Shown here one piece after another: positions 33,828-45,639 of a stretch of DNA of 64,000 nt (positions are counted from its first letter, which is position 1; each line of letters starts with the position of its first letter). The translations under genes were made by a program, and so were the position numbers. Source of the DNA: Amia ocellicauda (Eukaryota > Chordata > Actinopteri > Amiiformes > Amiidae); NCBI RefSeq assembly GCF_036373705.1, contig NC_089858.1:33320249-33384248 (forward strand), written 5' to 3'. The notes beneath the pieces were generated by a model. That model did no database searches and was not told the origin of the DNA. It saw nothing but the letters and a program-made list of their open reading frames with translations.

Positions 33828-36800
33828 CTAGCGCACCGACAGGTTCTTCTCTCGCTTCTTGAACACAGAGCCCAGGCCCTGGCGGGTGCCCAGCTCGGCA
33901 GTGTCTAGCGTGTCTCTCCTGCCCAGACAGACAGCACAGTGTATCAGCGTGTCAATTAGACTCAATTATTCAATTTAAGGTGCTTTATTGGCAGGACTTA
34001 CAATTAGCAGTGTTGCCAAATCAATTATACACTACACACACAGGGTAATATAATATTTCACAGACAATGTTTTGATTCTCCCTCTCACCGGCTCAGTTCA
34101 GCGGCGGCTCTCTTGCGCTCATCCTTCTTCTCCGATCTCCTCCTCAGACGGTACACCAGCCCTCTCACCCCGCCACGCTGCTTTCTGTCCAGCTGCAGGG
34201 ACACAATGGCACAGAGACACACAGTCACACAATGAGACAGACACACACATACACACACACATACACAGGGACAAGGGGACAAACACGGTTCCCTTTCCCC
34301 CCAGCAGGGTGTGTCCTCTGACCTTGGTGTGCAGAGCAGGGGGCAGGGCTTCAGTGTCCAGCAGGTCTCCGGTGCTGTGGAAGCGCTGACCCTGGAACTC
34401 CCTTGGACCTGTCGATCAAACACCAGGCTGTCAGGCAAAGCAGTGTCCACACCCAGCTGGTCAACACCTGGAGAGAACTGTGGGGGGGGCACTAATTTCT
34501 TAGGCAAATTAGTTTAATCAATTAAAGTTAATATTTTTATTTATTTTTCATGGAAATTTCAAATTAACTGCAGACGAAAACCCTCCAGTGTCGCTGCGCT
34601 CTCTACCCGGGCAAATCGATAGTCACGCCCATCACTGATAAGTAAATAATTGGCAGCCTCACCCCATTGTATGTCACTGTGCAGAGAGAGAGATCGCTTG
34701 CGGAAGTGGGAGGGAGGAAGGGCCTCCTCTTGCGACGATTGGCTAGACAGGGCAGTGTGCCGGTTACAGCCTGCCTCCTGATTGGTCCGTGGGAACTTGT
34801 CAGTTGTGTAACACAGGCACTGTCCACATAGCAGCTCCTGTGGCAGAGGGAGAGAGGAGAGAGAGAGAGTACCAGATGAAGATCTTAACCTGGAGCGAAC
34901 TGCAATTCTACAAGAGCTAAACACAATGGGAAAGGGATTAGAGACTGAGCCACAGTAGCCATCTGTTGCTCACAGTGCTCAGAAAGGCCACAGTATTGAG
35001 AAGCTGTAGGTCTGACACCCTGACTAAGGACCTGGTGTTCTCCCACAGGCTGGTGTGTGGGTGCAGTGACTGGCCCCACCAGGCAGGGGGCGCTCAACTC
35101 ACTCTGGGTTGCTATACCTTTGTAAAGTTTCTGTGAGTTGACTATATGATTTTTGATTTCATGTCTTTGTTTTGTTCAATGAAGTATTTTGTAAAACTCT
35201 CGCTCTCTCTGTCCCCCTCACCTCCTGGTTGCCCAGTGTCCTCCTCTCTCTCTCCACTCGCTCCCTCTCTCTCTGCAGTTCCTGACTGGCCCTCTGCAGC
35301 CGGGCCATCTCCTCCAGCATGCGACACACCTGCTCCAGGTAGCCCAGCCCAGGACCAGAGCCAGGACTGGGAAGCAGCGAGTCCAGCGAGCTCGGTTCTG
35401 TACACAGCCCTGAGTCCACCTGAGGACAGATACAACTACTATTAGCAAGCTGCAGAGTCACGGACTGGACTGGACCAGACTGGACTGTACAGAGCCCCTG
35501 ACGGCAGCCCCTGACACCACGTCATTCGATCACATCACAGGTGCATTCTTGGCACCTGTGATTTAATACTTCACATTCCTCTTCAAAGGTTACCATCAGA
35601 TTTGGCTGTCACGCCAACACAGATCCGCATTCCACCCATAGCTGACCCCCGATTTACCTGGTGGAGGAGGGGGGGTGGGGGGTGCCAGATAAAGAAGACT
35701 AATTATACTGAGTCGTTACTGTGGGGGGGGGGGGGGGGGGGGGGGGGCGCAGCCTGCTCCTGCCTGATTGTCCAGTTTTCCGTTACACTGAACTGGTTCA
35801 CAAGGGAACAGCGAGAGAGACAGAGACCACATTCATCCAAAACAGAAGGAAAGTCAATGCAACAAAACCTCAAAACAACACAGAATTAATCAACAGACAA
35901 TAGGTAAACAACAGACAATAGATGTGAAACTGTGACTCACCGTGTCACCCCCCAGCCTCTGCAGTCCCCCCCCACAGCTCTGTGACAGCCTCTGCCCCAG
36001 GGAGGGTGCTCTCCTGTAGGGCCCTGGCCCACTGGGGACCTCTGGGGGCGGACTGTGACCTGCCCTGCAAACGGGCGGCAGAGTGGCATTGACATGGATG
36101 CTGTCCTCCAGGTCCGCCTCTCTGAGGGAGGGGACGGGGGACAGCTGGGGTCTCTGGGTCTTTTGCCGCCTCCAGTCCGTTCTGCGCAGTGCCTGTTCCA
36201 CCCGGCGCAGAAGAGGTGGGGGTGGGGGGGCAGTGGCTGGGGCAAACATCTCCTCTGGGCCTTCCCCCCAATCCAGGGCGGAGGAGCAGGAGAAGGGAAA
36301 GGGAGAGGGAGAGGGGGAGGAGGAGGAAGAGGGCAGCTGCTCTGTGTCCGTGTCCGGCCAGAAGCTGTGCTCCGACAGCACGGTCTCGCAGCTCGGTAGT
36401 TCCACCCCCGAGTCCTCCGACTCCGACTTCAGCACCAGACTGGGTCTCCACGTCTTCCCCGAGTGGGACATCTGTTCTCTTTCAACGCTCCCCTCCTCCT
36501 TCTCACTCCTTATCTCCTCTGCCTCTTTCTCCAGAAAACCATTCCCCTCCTCCTCCGCTACATCCCCCGCCCCCTCCAAGGGGGACAAGCCCCTTTCCAA
36601 AATCGTCTCCTCTCCATCTTCTACCTCCTCCTCCTGCTGCGGCTGCTGCCTCTTCCTCACTTCCTTCTTCCCCTGCTCCTCTTCCTCCGTCCCCAAGCCT
36701 GTGCCCTCCCCCCACGCTTCCACAAATCTCCCGAAATTCCTGTACAGGTTCATCCTGGTCAGCACCACCTCTGCACGGCCCCCCGAGGAAGAGGAGGGGT

Positions 36801-38695
36801 GATCTGAGAGAGAGAGAGATGGACACAGGGTCAGAGAGGGAGAAAGGCCAGTGGGCTGCTGCTGCTACCGTATAATCCTACAGAGTTCAGTCCAGTGTGG
36901 AGGAAGAGTGCTACTCCAGATGGGCAGGCTGGCAGTGTCTCGATTCCCTGGTAGGTAAACTTAAAGACAGGTTCTAAATGGCTTCCCTCCTCCTCTCATC
37001 CTCCCCTTCCACCTCCTCCCTCCTGGAATGACGCCAGCTCATTCATGAACAAATTCCTGCTCCTCCGCCTGTCATTCTCCTTGCAGCTTTCTCACCCCAA
37101 CCCCCGTTTACTCTCTCGCTCTCCTCTCTAGGCTCTTCACAAATCCCTCTTCCCTTGCCAGCTAGATAGTAAGCCCCCCACCCTCTCTCTCTCCTCATCT
37201 GTCTCTCTCTCCCTCAGTCATAGAGCAGTGAGTTAGTTACAACTCACCCATAATCCCTGACAGAGACACCGAGAGACACAGGAGTTTTGGACAGTGTTCC
37301 CCTGGGCTTTGGAGACAGAAAGCAGACACTCGGACACCCTGTTCCTGAGCAGGGGGCCGCTCTCTCAGTGTCCCCTCCCCGCCCACCTGCAGAACCAGCC
37401 CAGCCGGATCCACGGGGATGGCAGCAGACTGACAGTGTTGGAATGCTGTGGCTGAGCCCTACAGATAACTACAAATAACTACAGATATATAGTATAAATC
37501 GGTAGAAAATAACGTTATTGCTCCTGCAGAGACGCAGTCCAGTCCAGCAGGGGACAGACAGAGAGAAAGGCGGAGGGCAGACCGGACTGAACAGTGTAAT
37601 GTCATGCGTGAGTGCATGTGTCTGGCAGCTCGTTCTTGGAGCCGCTCTCTATCAGCGCCGGCACATTCTGTCCAGGAAAGGTAACGGCATTCCCGGCATT
37701 CCGAAGCGACAGCCTTGTCACGGCCGACGCAGAAGAAGGAATTTTGTGTTTTTCTCCTTAACCTTTTGTTGCAGAGAAACACCAGGAGCAAATGTTGTTA
37801 ATTAGGTTCATGTGTTTGTAAATTTGCATGAGGGAGGGAGTATCTATGTATATATGCTGTGTGTGTCTCGGGGACAAAGTCAATTAAGACTTTTAACAGC
37901 CCCTTTCCAAATGTTTACTGTTTTACAAAGATTAAACTAAAACGCCACACATTCACAGGCAAACCATAACCCCTTCCCAAGGCGGTGAAAATCTACTGCA
38001 AACATGATCTCACCTCCCCCCATGATCTCCATTGTGTTTGCAGACTGTTTACACCTGAGCTGAAAATCACACTTATTGTGTAAACCCACAGGAGCGAGAG
38101 AGTGGCAGAGAGAGATGGGGTACAGTCAATGAGAGAGAGAGAGAGACCCCCCCAGCATTTTCTACTGCTTTTACATGCTTATTAAAATTGGAAATCCACC
38201 AGGGAAAAGGAGTGGCACACCAAAATAATGGTAATAAAATTAACAGTACTTCTAATAGTGAACCACAGCACAGCTTGTTCTGTACGGGAGAGTGACCGAG
38301 AGAGCAGCCCAGGGTCATCGCCCATCCCAGTGCTCTGTTTGTTCCGCATTGTTCACATTTTTGTGTCCTTCCTCAGCACAGATGGGGGCGGTGTGTTGTG
38401 CATTGCTGAGCACTGACTGTCCTGTACCGTAACATTGTACTGCACTATACCGCAGGGTACGGCACTGAGCTGTCCTGCCGCCCAGCATGGCCTCAGTTCC
38501 GGCTCTAAGAGCATGACAGCTTCCATATGCACTTCATATAAGTGTTTTATTAAACTCCTGCTTGCTTACACATTGGTAGCTCTGCTGTTGAATGTGATTT
38601 CTCCTATTCCCCTAAATTCATACACTGGACTTCATAGCATCATGTCCGCAGTTCTCACTATTTCAACTAGAATGTATTGTGTAATGCATCTGTAA

Positions 38696-38726
<31 letters not shown>

Positions 38727-39373
38727 TGACATTGTCCAGCAGCGTCCTGGACACTGGGGTTAGGGGTAGGAACTGAGTGTCTTGCTGATTAAAATTGTGG
38801 ACATTGGGACGCGTCATGCCGGACAGTCAGTGGAAACGCCTTGTCGCATCAATGATTGCGATCATATACAGATGAGTGCATAGGAAACACCCCCCATCAA
38901 TCCGACCCGTATGGTCGTATAAAGTGTCGCACGGGTCTAGTCTGAATTGAATTGCATTGTAAGTCAGAGCTTTTAATACATAATTTGAAAACTAACAACT
39001 TATCAGTCCGACAACAATACTAAAGTTTTAGTTTTGTCGGCGAAATACTATGTATACACCCCCAGGTGAGAATCATTGTAACCTCCCACTGTTTCAAAAG
39101 GTCAGTCATAAAAGCGTGTCTGCAGCGTGAATGGGGGACAATGTAATTCTTTGTTAAAAAATGTCCAAATTCGGTACACGCACATATACGGGCTGTGTGT
39201 TGTTCCTGCGTGTCCTTGTCTGTGCGACTCTCCTGCTCCCAATACAGCAACCACGACAAGCAACCAAATGAATGAATGAATATCTGAATGAATGCAGGAA
39301 TGAAAAGGTAAAGTGACGCACCTTCACCGCGCTGCACCCACAGACTCAGACTCCCGCGCCGTCTCGTCAGCAT
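33828..39373 (-). CDS. C8orf58: C8orf58-like protein (function unknown)
   Basis: Seven exons join in phase: 39373-39322, 36803-35941, 35419-35222, 34837-34663, 34408-34323, 34192-34089, 33918-33828 (about 522 aa). Similarity to human C8orf58 is clear at three points. The N-terminus MLTRRRGSL resembles MLGRRRVF. The helical segment GLGYLEQVCRMLEEMARLQR resembles GLRYLEHLCLVLEQMARLQQ. The last residues, KKREKNLSVR, resemble AKNLSVG. The large second exon encodes a Ser/Glu/Pro-rich, probably disordered region containing SEDSGVELPSCETVLSEHSF. Residues after about 465 are basic (LVYRLRRRSEKKDERKR). The gene lies just upstream of CCAR2 on the same strand, as in human 8p21. The protein is longer than the human one, mostly because of exon 2. 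Biochemical function is not known. Confidence 0.85.
33964..34040 (-). repeat. LINE 3' tail fragment
   Basis: On the minus strand this reads TTGGCAACACTGC followed by GCCAATAAAGC and TTAAATTGAAT, the same tail type as the LINE ending at 25484. It lies in the last intron of the C8orf58 homologue. Confidence 0.6.
34991..35195 (+). repeat. SINE-like repeat with CTCF-like core, copy 2
   Basis: Second copy of the family at 11271-11480, same strand. The shared block TCCCACAGGCTGGTGTGTGG and the core CCAGGCAGGGGGCGCT (35079-35094) are conserved. It lies in a C8orf58 intron. Confidence 0.65.
35723..35747. repeat. Poly-G run (25 G)
   Basis: An uninterrupted 25-base G run in a C8orf58 intron. Its length is likely to be unreliable in the assembly, and it could form a G-quadruplex. 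Confidence 0.9.
38696..38723. repeat. (AC)n microsatellite
   Basis: About 14 CA units in C8orf58 intron 1 (36804-39321), which otherwise holds no recognised feature. Confidence 0.9.
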
Positions 39374-39873
39374 CACGACCCGCGTCTGGGCAGCATCCCA
39401 GGGGCTTCACACATCACAAGTAAATGAAAGTAGACTTCAAAGGGAAACTACGCTTTGCTAGTAACTTGCTAGCAGTTGAGTAACTGGACTGTCAGCTGCG
39501 GGTGGGAACTCAAAAGGGAGGAGGTAGTGAGTGAAAGACCCCGCCGTCTGTTGTGCTGTGATCAACGCGCAGATTGCACGGGTCTCCACCGCCAGCCTCT
39601 GCTCCCTGTGCGCGGCGTGGGGACGCGTCTGTGCCGGGGCCGGGGCTGCAGCTGGGCTCGGCGTGGGCTGGGAGTGTCGTGCCTGAATTGGAGAGGAGGG
39701 GTGGGTATCTTGTGTACGCTTTCCAGCGCGGGCTCCATGCACAGGCGTGGGACTTTCCTTGCACCTCCCCCAGTTATGGACGGACCAGTTAGGGTTTGAG
39801 CGCCGCCCATCCGACCACGGCAGATATGACAGCCCCGCAATTGAGCCAATCAGGTGCTGCTGGTTTGCGTCAG

Positions 39874-39945
39874 TCCCTGGTGGTCTAGTGGTTAGGATTC
39901 GGCGCTCTCACCGCCGCGGCCCGGGTTCGATTCCCGGTCAGGGAA
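39874..39945 (+). tRNA. tRNA-Glu (CTC)
   Basis: A 72-nt gene with a complete cloverleaf. The acceptor stem is TCCCTGG/TCAGGGA. Box A is TGGTCTAGTGG and box B is GGTTCGATTCC. The anticodon arm is CGGCG-CTCTCAC-CGCCG with anticodon CTC at 39907-39909. There is no intron, and a T5 terminator follows at 39953. Confidence 0.97.
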
Positions 39946-39952
39946 AGTGATC

Positions 39953-39957
39953 TTTTT
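39953..39957 (+). terminator. RNA polymerase III terminator of the tRNA gene
   Basis: TTTTT eight bases after the last tRNA nucleotide. Confidence 0.85.
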
Positions 39958-39959
39958 AT

Positions 39960-41804
39960 CTGATTTCGGCCGCGCTCTTAAATGTATAATTAATGGACGT
40001 GTTGCTCCGCTTTGCCTTGTTGTTAAGCATTACACCTCTATGTAAGTGCTTTGGAAGCTCTGCTATAACCGACTCATCGCCAATCATGTTTTTTGTTTAA
40101 TTGAAGTTTAATTGAATCAGTCAGTTTATCAATCGAGATTGTCCTTCTGTGTTGTGCGCCTGCGCGGAGTGTAAGCGCAGAGGATACGAGCTGGAATTCA
40201 CACCTCAGTCAGTCACTTATTCAAAGCTTATCTGGCGGAGACGGCATTGTTTTCAAGAAGCGGGGATCAGTGTGTACGTGACCAGAGGCGGGTGCAGGTG
40301 GAGATGGGGGGGAAGGGCGTGTGGCTGCTGCATCATTTTAATTGTGAAGTGTGTAAACCTGTGTTGTCGGTTCAGCTTAAACCTCCCCCTCCATCCCTTA
40401 TCCCTTCTGGAACTGGACACGCTTCTGAGAGAGAGTACACCTGAAAACAATACAACACAAACAAGAACACAGCTGGGCCCCCCAACCTGGCTGTTGATCA
40501 GCCCACCAGTACCACGCACACCGGCCACCTGGACACCACATGGCATGGAAATATTCCAGCTGCCCTGGTCACTGTGTTGGGATTTGGACAGTGGAAACAT
40601 CACACATACCCCCACCTCAGTGAGCCCGGGGGCCCAGAATGCAGCCCAGACCCAGTATGGTATAGTTCTGTCCTGTATCACATGACACAGTACTGCTCCA
40701 CTGCCCTGTGCTATAATGCATTGGATCGCACAACCTCACACTGTGATGAACTCTGATATATTGTGCCGGGGTCGCTGGGCTGGAATACCTGGTTTTCCAT
40801 TGCACTGCACTCCACCATGGTAGATTGTATTGTAGTGCATTGTCTTGTATGGTACATTGCCGTATTGTAGTACAGCACTGTGCAGTACCGTGTGTGTCGT
40901 TCATAGAGCTGCAAACCCACAACACACAGCCAGAGCTCTCCTCAGACAAACGTTTAATGCGGTTAGTCAGATATATTTCACAGATATGTCTACGATTTTA
41001 AAAATAGTCATTTATTAGAACACTTTTAAAACTAAAATAGTTTCATCATCATGATATCATTTATTTATTTACGAGTTTAAAATTCTCTCGGACGGCTTGC
41101 TATCACCCATCAGCCGTGGGATCACACACTCAGGCAGGCAGAGTACGCTGTTCTGCTCCGGCACCCTGGATTCACCCTCAGGGGTGCGTGGCCCTGGACC
41201 TGGAGAGGCCCCATCCTGCAGGGCCTGTCAGTCAATGCAGACCAAGAACAGACAGCGCCTCAGAAACACCCCCTCCAATCACTTTGAACCTGGGGGGTCA
41301 TCTCGGTCAGCTGATTCAGATGATTGGTAACAAACTGAAGATCAGAGTCCTCCGAAGCCCCTGGCACAGTGGTTTCCCTGCCCGGGCCGCCCCTGCCGAG
41401 GTGCCAACGTGGTGTCCAGTGGCGGGGGAGTCAGTCAGCGGGGCTGGTTTGCGGTCACAGAAGCGCCTCTCGTCTCTTTTCTCTTCGACCTGCTTTCACA
41501 CTCACAACCAGAACCTGGACGGCTGGACCAGTGGGTCAGGACGCTGGTTGGCGTGCTGGGGTGACTGGCTGGGGAGACCGGACAGCACATCTGACAGAGG
41601 GGCCAGGGACGGCCGCCGTGGCAACAGAGCCAGTCCAGAGAGGCAGAGGGAGAGGAGCATGATGGGACTGCAGAGAACAGGAGGGCGGATGTGGGAGAGA
41701 GGGGCAGGCGGGGCCAGGGAGGCACAACTAAGATTGCGTTTGTGGAGCACAGATTGGCGTGGCACGAATGCAACCTAACTGTGATGTAATACCCAGCTAG
41801 CTAG

Positions 41805-41835
<31 letters not shown>

Positions 41836-41975
41836 GAGTTACCCATCAGGACAATGACTGGGAAAAAAACAGAATGAAATGGACAGAGGGATAGATAGAA
41901 AGAAAAAGAGAGGACAAGATTACAGACTCCAACTCTAAGCTCCTGTTCAAAAGTTTTTACAAAGATGTCACACCT
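39960..41975. other. Intergenic stretch without recognised gene
   Basis: Between the tRNA gene and the PLPBP 3' end. A plus-strand frame at 41116-41778 is open for 220 codons but matches no family I know and has no clear exon borders. A TAAC/TAGC tetranucleotide repeat lies at about 41798-41836. Confidence 0.45.
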
Positions 41976-41980
41976 ATCTG

Positions 41981-41986
41981 TTTATT
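41981..41986 (-). terminator. Candidate poly(A) signal of PLPBP
   Basis: AATAAA on the minus strand, about 740 bp past the stop codon. Confidence 0.5.
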
Positions 41987-42690
41987 TACCAAGTTTATTA
42001 TTATTTAGTTCATTATATAAATTAAATTTCAAAACAGACTTTCCCACAACGCCATACTAGCCTGTCTTCAGCGCATCTCCCAAGCCCAGATAAACAATCT
42101 CACACACCCACACACTCACTGATACACACACACAATCGCACACTCCTCAGAGCACCCCAGAGGCAGCACGGACAGTCCCCACGCTGTCGCTGGTCCTGGT
42201 CTGAAGCTGTGCTCGGGTAAATCTGGTTCAGATATAACCTGCTGTTGTGTCAGTGAAAGAGGGCAGAGCACAGAGATGTGCCCAGCTGTGCTGCTGCCCC
42301 CTTCTGGTGGCACTGTGTTACTGAGTCTCTCTCTCTCCCTAGCTTTATCTGTCATCCCTCTTTCTGTCCCCACACCCCCTTCTCCATCTGTCTCTCTATC
42401 TCAATGCAGCAAGGAGGAAAGAAAGAATGAGAGAGAAAGGTACAGGGGGATCTGAGTTAGGAGGTATTCATGGGGCTGTGTGTGTGTTTTTGTGCAAGTA
42501 TGTTACAATTTGAGTGTGCATGTAAGTGTGACTATGTCTACGTTAGTGTGCCTCAGTTAGTGCGTCAGTGTGTGCTCTGTGTCTTTCTGAAACAGACAGA
42601 CAGACAGACAGACCCCTCCTCAATGACTCCAGACAGATCGACCAGCTCTCAGCACTCTCTGTCCGAACCTCTGTCTCGCTCTCTCTCTCT

Positions 42691-42710
42691 GGGGGGGGGG
42701 GGGGGGGGGG
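42691..42710. repeat. Poly-G run (C tract in the PLPBP 3' UTR)
   Basis: Twenty G on the plus strand, so the PLPBP mRNA would carry a 20-nt C tract starting 13 nt after its stop codon. Confidence 0.9.
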
Positions 42711-42723
42711 CTAGGGTCGGAGG

Positions 42724-42939
42724 TCATTGCTCCTTCACGGTCAGCCGCTCCAGCTTCCCCACCGCCTCCTCTGTCACGACCTTTGTCTTCCTCTCTGGGC
42801 TGGGCGTGTTGGGGTACCCCCGGTCCCCGAAGATTGTACTGCCCACCCTCACGTTGGTAGAGCCCACTTCGATCTGCATGGGGGGGGCATAAAATACAAT
42901 GAGAGAGGGCATTGAGCTGAAGTCTGAGAATGAGCGTGC

Positions 42940-42974
<35 letters not shown>

Positions 42975-45607
42975 TCTCAGTTGTACCGCGTGCTCGAAGT
43001 CGTTGGACATCCCCATACTGAGCTCCACTGTCTCAGGTCCCACCTGCAAAGAGGTGCACACCTCCCTCCTCTGAGAGAGCAGCATCTACAGAGAGAGAGA
43101 GGGAGAGAAACATGTAAGAGAGAGGGACACAGAGATAGAGAGAGAGGCAGACACACAGACAGAGGGTGGAGGGAGATGACCGTAGAGAGGCCGTGTACCT
43201 GGAAGTCTGGGTTGGGCCCCTGGCTGAGGTCGTAGCCGTAGCGCCCGATGGTCATGAGCCCCATGAACTCGAGGGCGGGGCAGCTGGCCATGATGTGCTG
43301 CACTGTGGTCACTGTGTCGCCCGGGGGCAGGCCGTGCTTACCTACACGAACACACACACACACATTATTTAACTTACTGCCATTTATGTTTTTGTTTATG
43401 TATTTTTTGTTATAGACACCCCACACACTTACTGTCCTCTCCGCTGGTGTTGATCTGAACCATGACCTTTAACTTCTGGCCGGAGGTGGAGGTCGGCCGC
43501 ACTTTTTGCCAGGCGGCGTTGACTTTGTCAGCTAGGTTTACCGAGTCCACCGTCTCCACCATGAACAGGTTCGGAACCGCTGGAGGAGAGAGGGAGGTCA
43601 GAGAGAGCCGTCTTCATACCTTATTAACAACAAATGAAGAAAAAAGAAAAAGCAGGAGAAAAAAAAAAAAATACTACCCCACCAACATCTTCACCACAGC
43701 CCCTCTGCCAGCACAGCTCTGTGCCTATCTGCCTCTCCCATGTCAGAACAATGCTTTGGCAACACTGATGTCAATTTGTCTGCCAATAAAGCTCAACCGA
43801 CTTGAACTGAACTGAAAAGCACCGTGAGGCTGTCAGGAAATGTGAAAACATGCATGGGAGACACAGGCTATGAAAACGAGCTGCAGGCGCAGTGCCAGCT
43901 CACCCATCAGCTTGTTCACATTCTTCTTCTGCAGGTGACCAATGAAGTGCCACTTAATCTCTGGACAGGAGGACAGCACCTGCCAGGTAACACACAGACA
44001 GACACGGACAGAAAGAGTCAGACAGAGAGACACATAGGCAGAGTCAGGGAAGTTACCGATTGTGAGGAGAGACTGAGTGGCTGAACGGCACTGTGTGGTA
44101 CCTGTCTTTACTCACCTGAGGGTTCGAGGCCTTCTCCAGCAGCTCCTGAACCTGGACAAGTAAAGGCTGATGAGAATTAGGAGGAGTCGCAGTTTTAATG
44201 CTATAATTCTATGATCTCATGGAAACCTGAAACTGGGACAGACGTTCACCTTTCAGCAGGATAATGACCCAAAGCACACCGCCAAAACTACACTGGAGTG
44301 GCTAAGGGACACAAAGATAAAGTGGCCCAGTCAGAGCCCCGTCCTAAATCCAATCAGAAATGTGTGGCATGACTTGAAGATTGCGGTCCATCAATGCTCC
44401 CCAAGGAATTTGAAAGAGCTTGAACAGTTTTGTAAAGAAGAATGGTCAAATATTGTCAATCTAGGTGTACAAATTTGGTACAGATCTATCCCGACAGACT
44501 CACAGCTGTAATTGCTGTCAAAGGTTCTTCCACCAAGTATTAACTCAGGGCGGTGGAGACTTATCTTGATATTTCAGTTTTGTATTTTATATATTTTTCC
44601 TCAATAAAACATGTTTTCCCCTAAACAGTGTGGAATGTACTGTTCAGATAGGTGGAAAAAATCCTCATTTAAACACACAAAACTCTGAGACGCACACACT
44701 GCAAAATGTGAAAAAAGTCCACAGTACTATATATAGAACAACAATAACACCAACAACTCCAGCCAGGCCACACTCACGTAGTTCTCCCCGAAGTTGCGCT
44801 GGCCGTACCGGTACGCCTCGATTACCATCTCCGGCGGCTTCGTCTTACTGACCGCCACCAGCCGGGGGTGCAGGTTGGGCAGAGACTGCGGAGAGAGAGG
44901 AGAGGAGAGGAGAGGGGTCAGGGGTCAGACACCGATATACCACTTCCAAAATATTATAATATTATTGTTTAACAATGTTAAATTTGCCTGGTAAATGATT
45001 GGACCAAGCTGAGGTTGTCTTTGATCCCTGTGCATTGACCAGTCAGCTGGAACAGGCACAATACTAAACACTGCACGTGTACACACACACATAGAGACAC
45101 ACATGCACGCACACACGCACAGGCACATAGAGACACAGGCACATAGAGACACAGGCACATAGAGACACAGGCACATAGAGACACAGAGACACACACACGC
45201 ACAGGCACATAGAGACACACACACGCACACACACAGGCACATAGAGACACACGCACGCACACACACACACAGGCACATAGAGACACACACAGGCACATAG
45301 AGACACACACACAGGCACATAGAGACACACACGCACACACACATGCACATAGAGACACACACGCACACGCACACACACACAGGCACATAGAGACACACAC
45401 AGGCACATAGAGACACACACAGGCACATAGAGACACACACAGGCACATAGAGACACACACGCACACACACACACACAGGCACATAGAGACACACGCACAC
45501 ACAGACACACGCACACACACACACACAGGCACATAGAGACACACACCCACACACACACACACAGGCACATAGAGACACACACACGCACACACACACACAC
45601 ACAGGCA

Positions 45608-45639
<32 letters not shown>

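Noticed and set aside
36083-36875. Plus-strand frames of 228-239 codons
   Set aside because: Antisense shadows of C8orf58 exon 2; the minus strand has the conserved motifs and matching splice phases.
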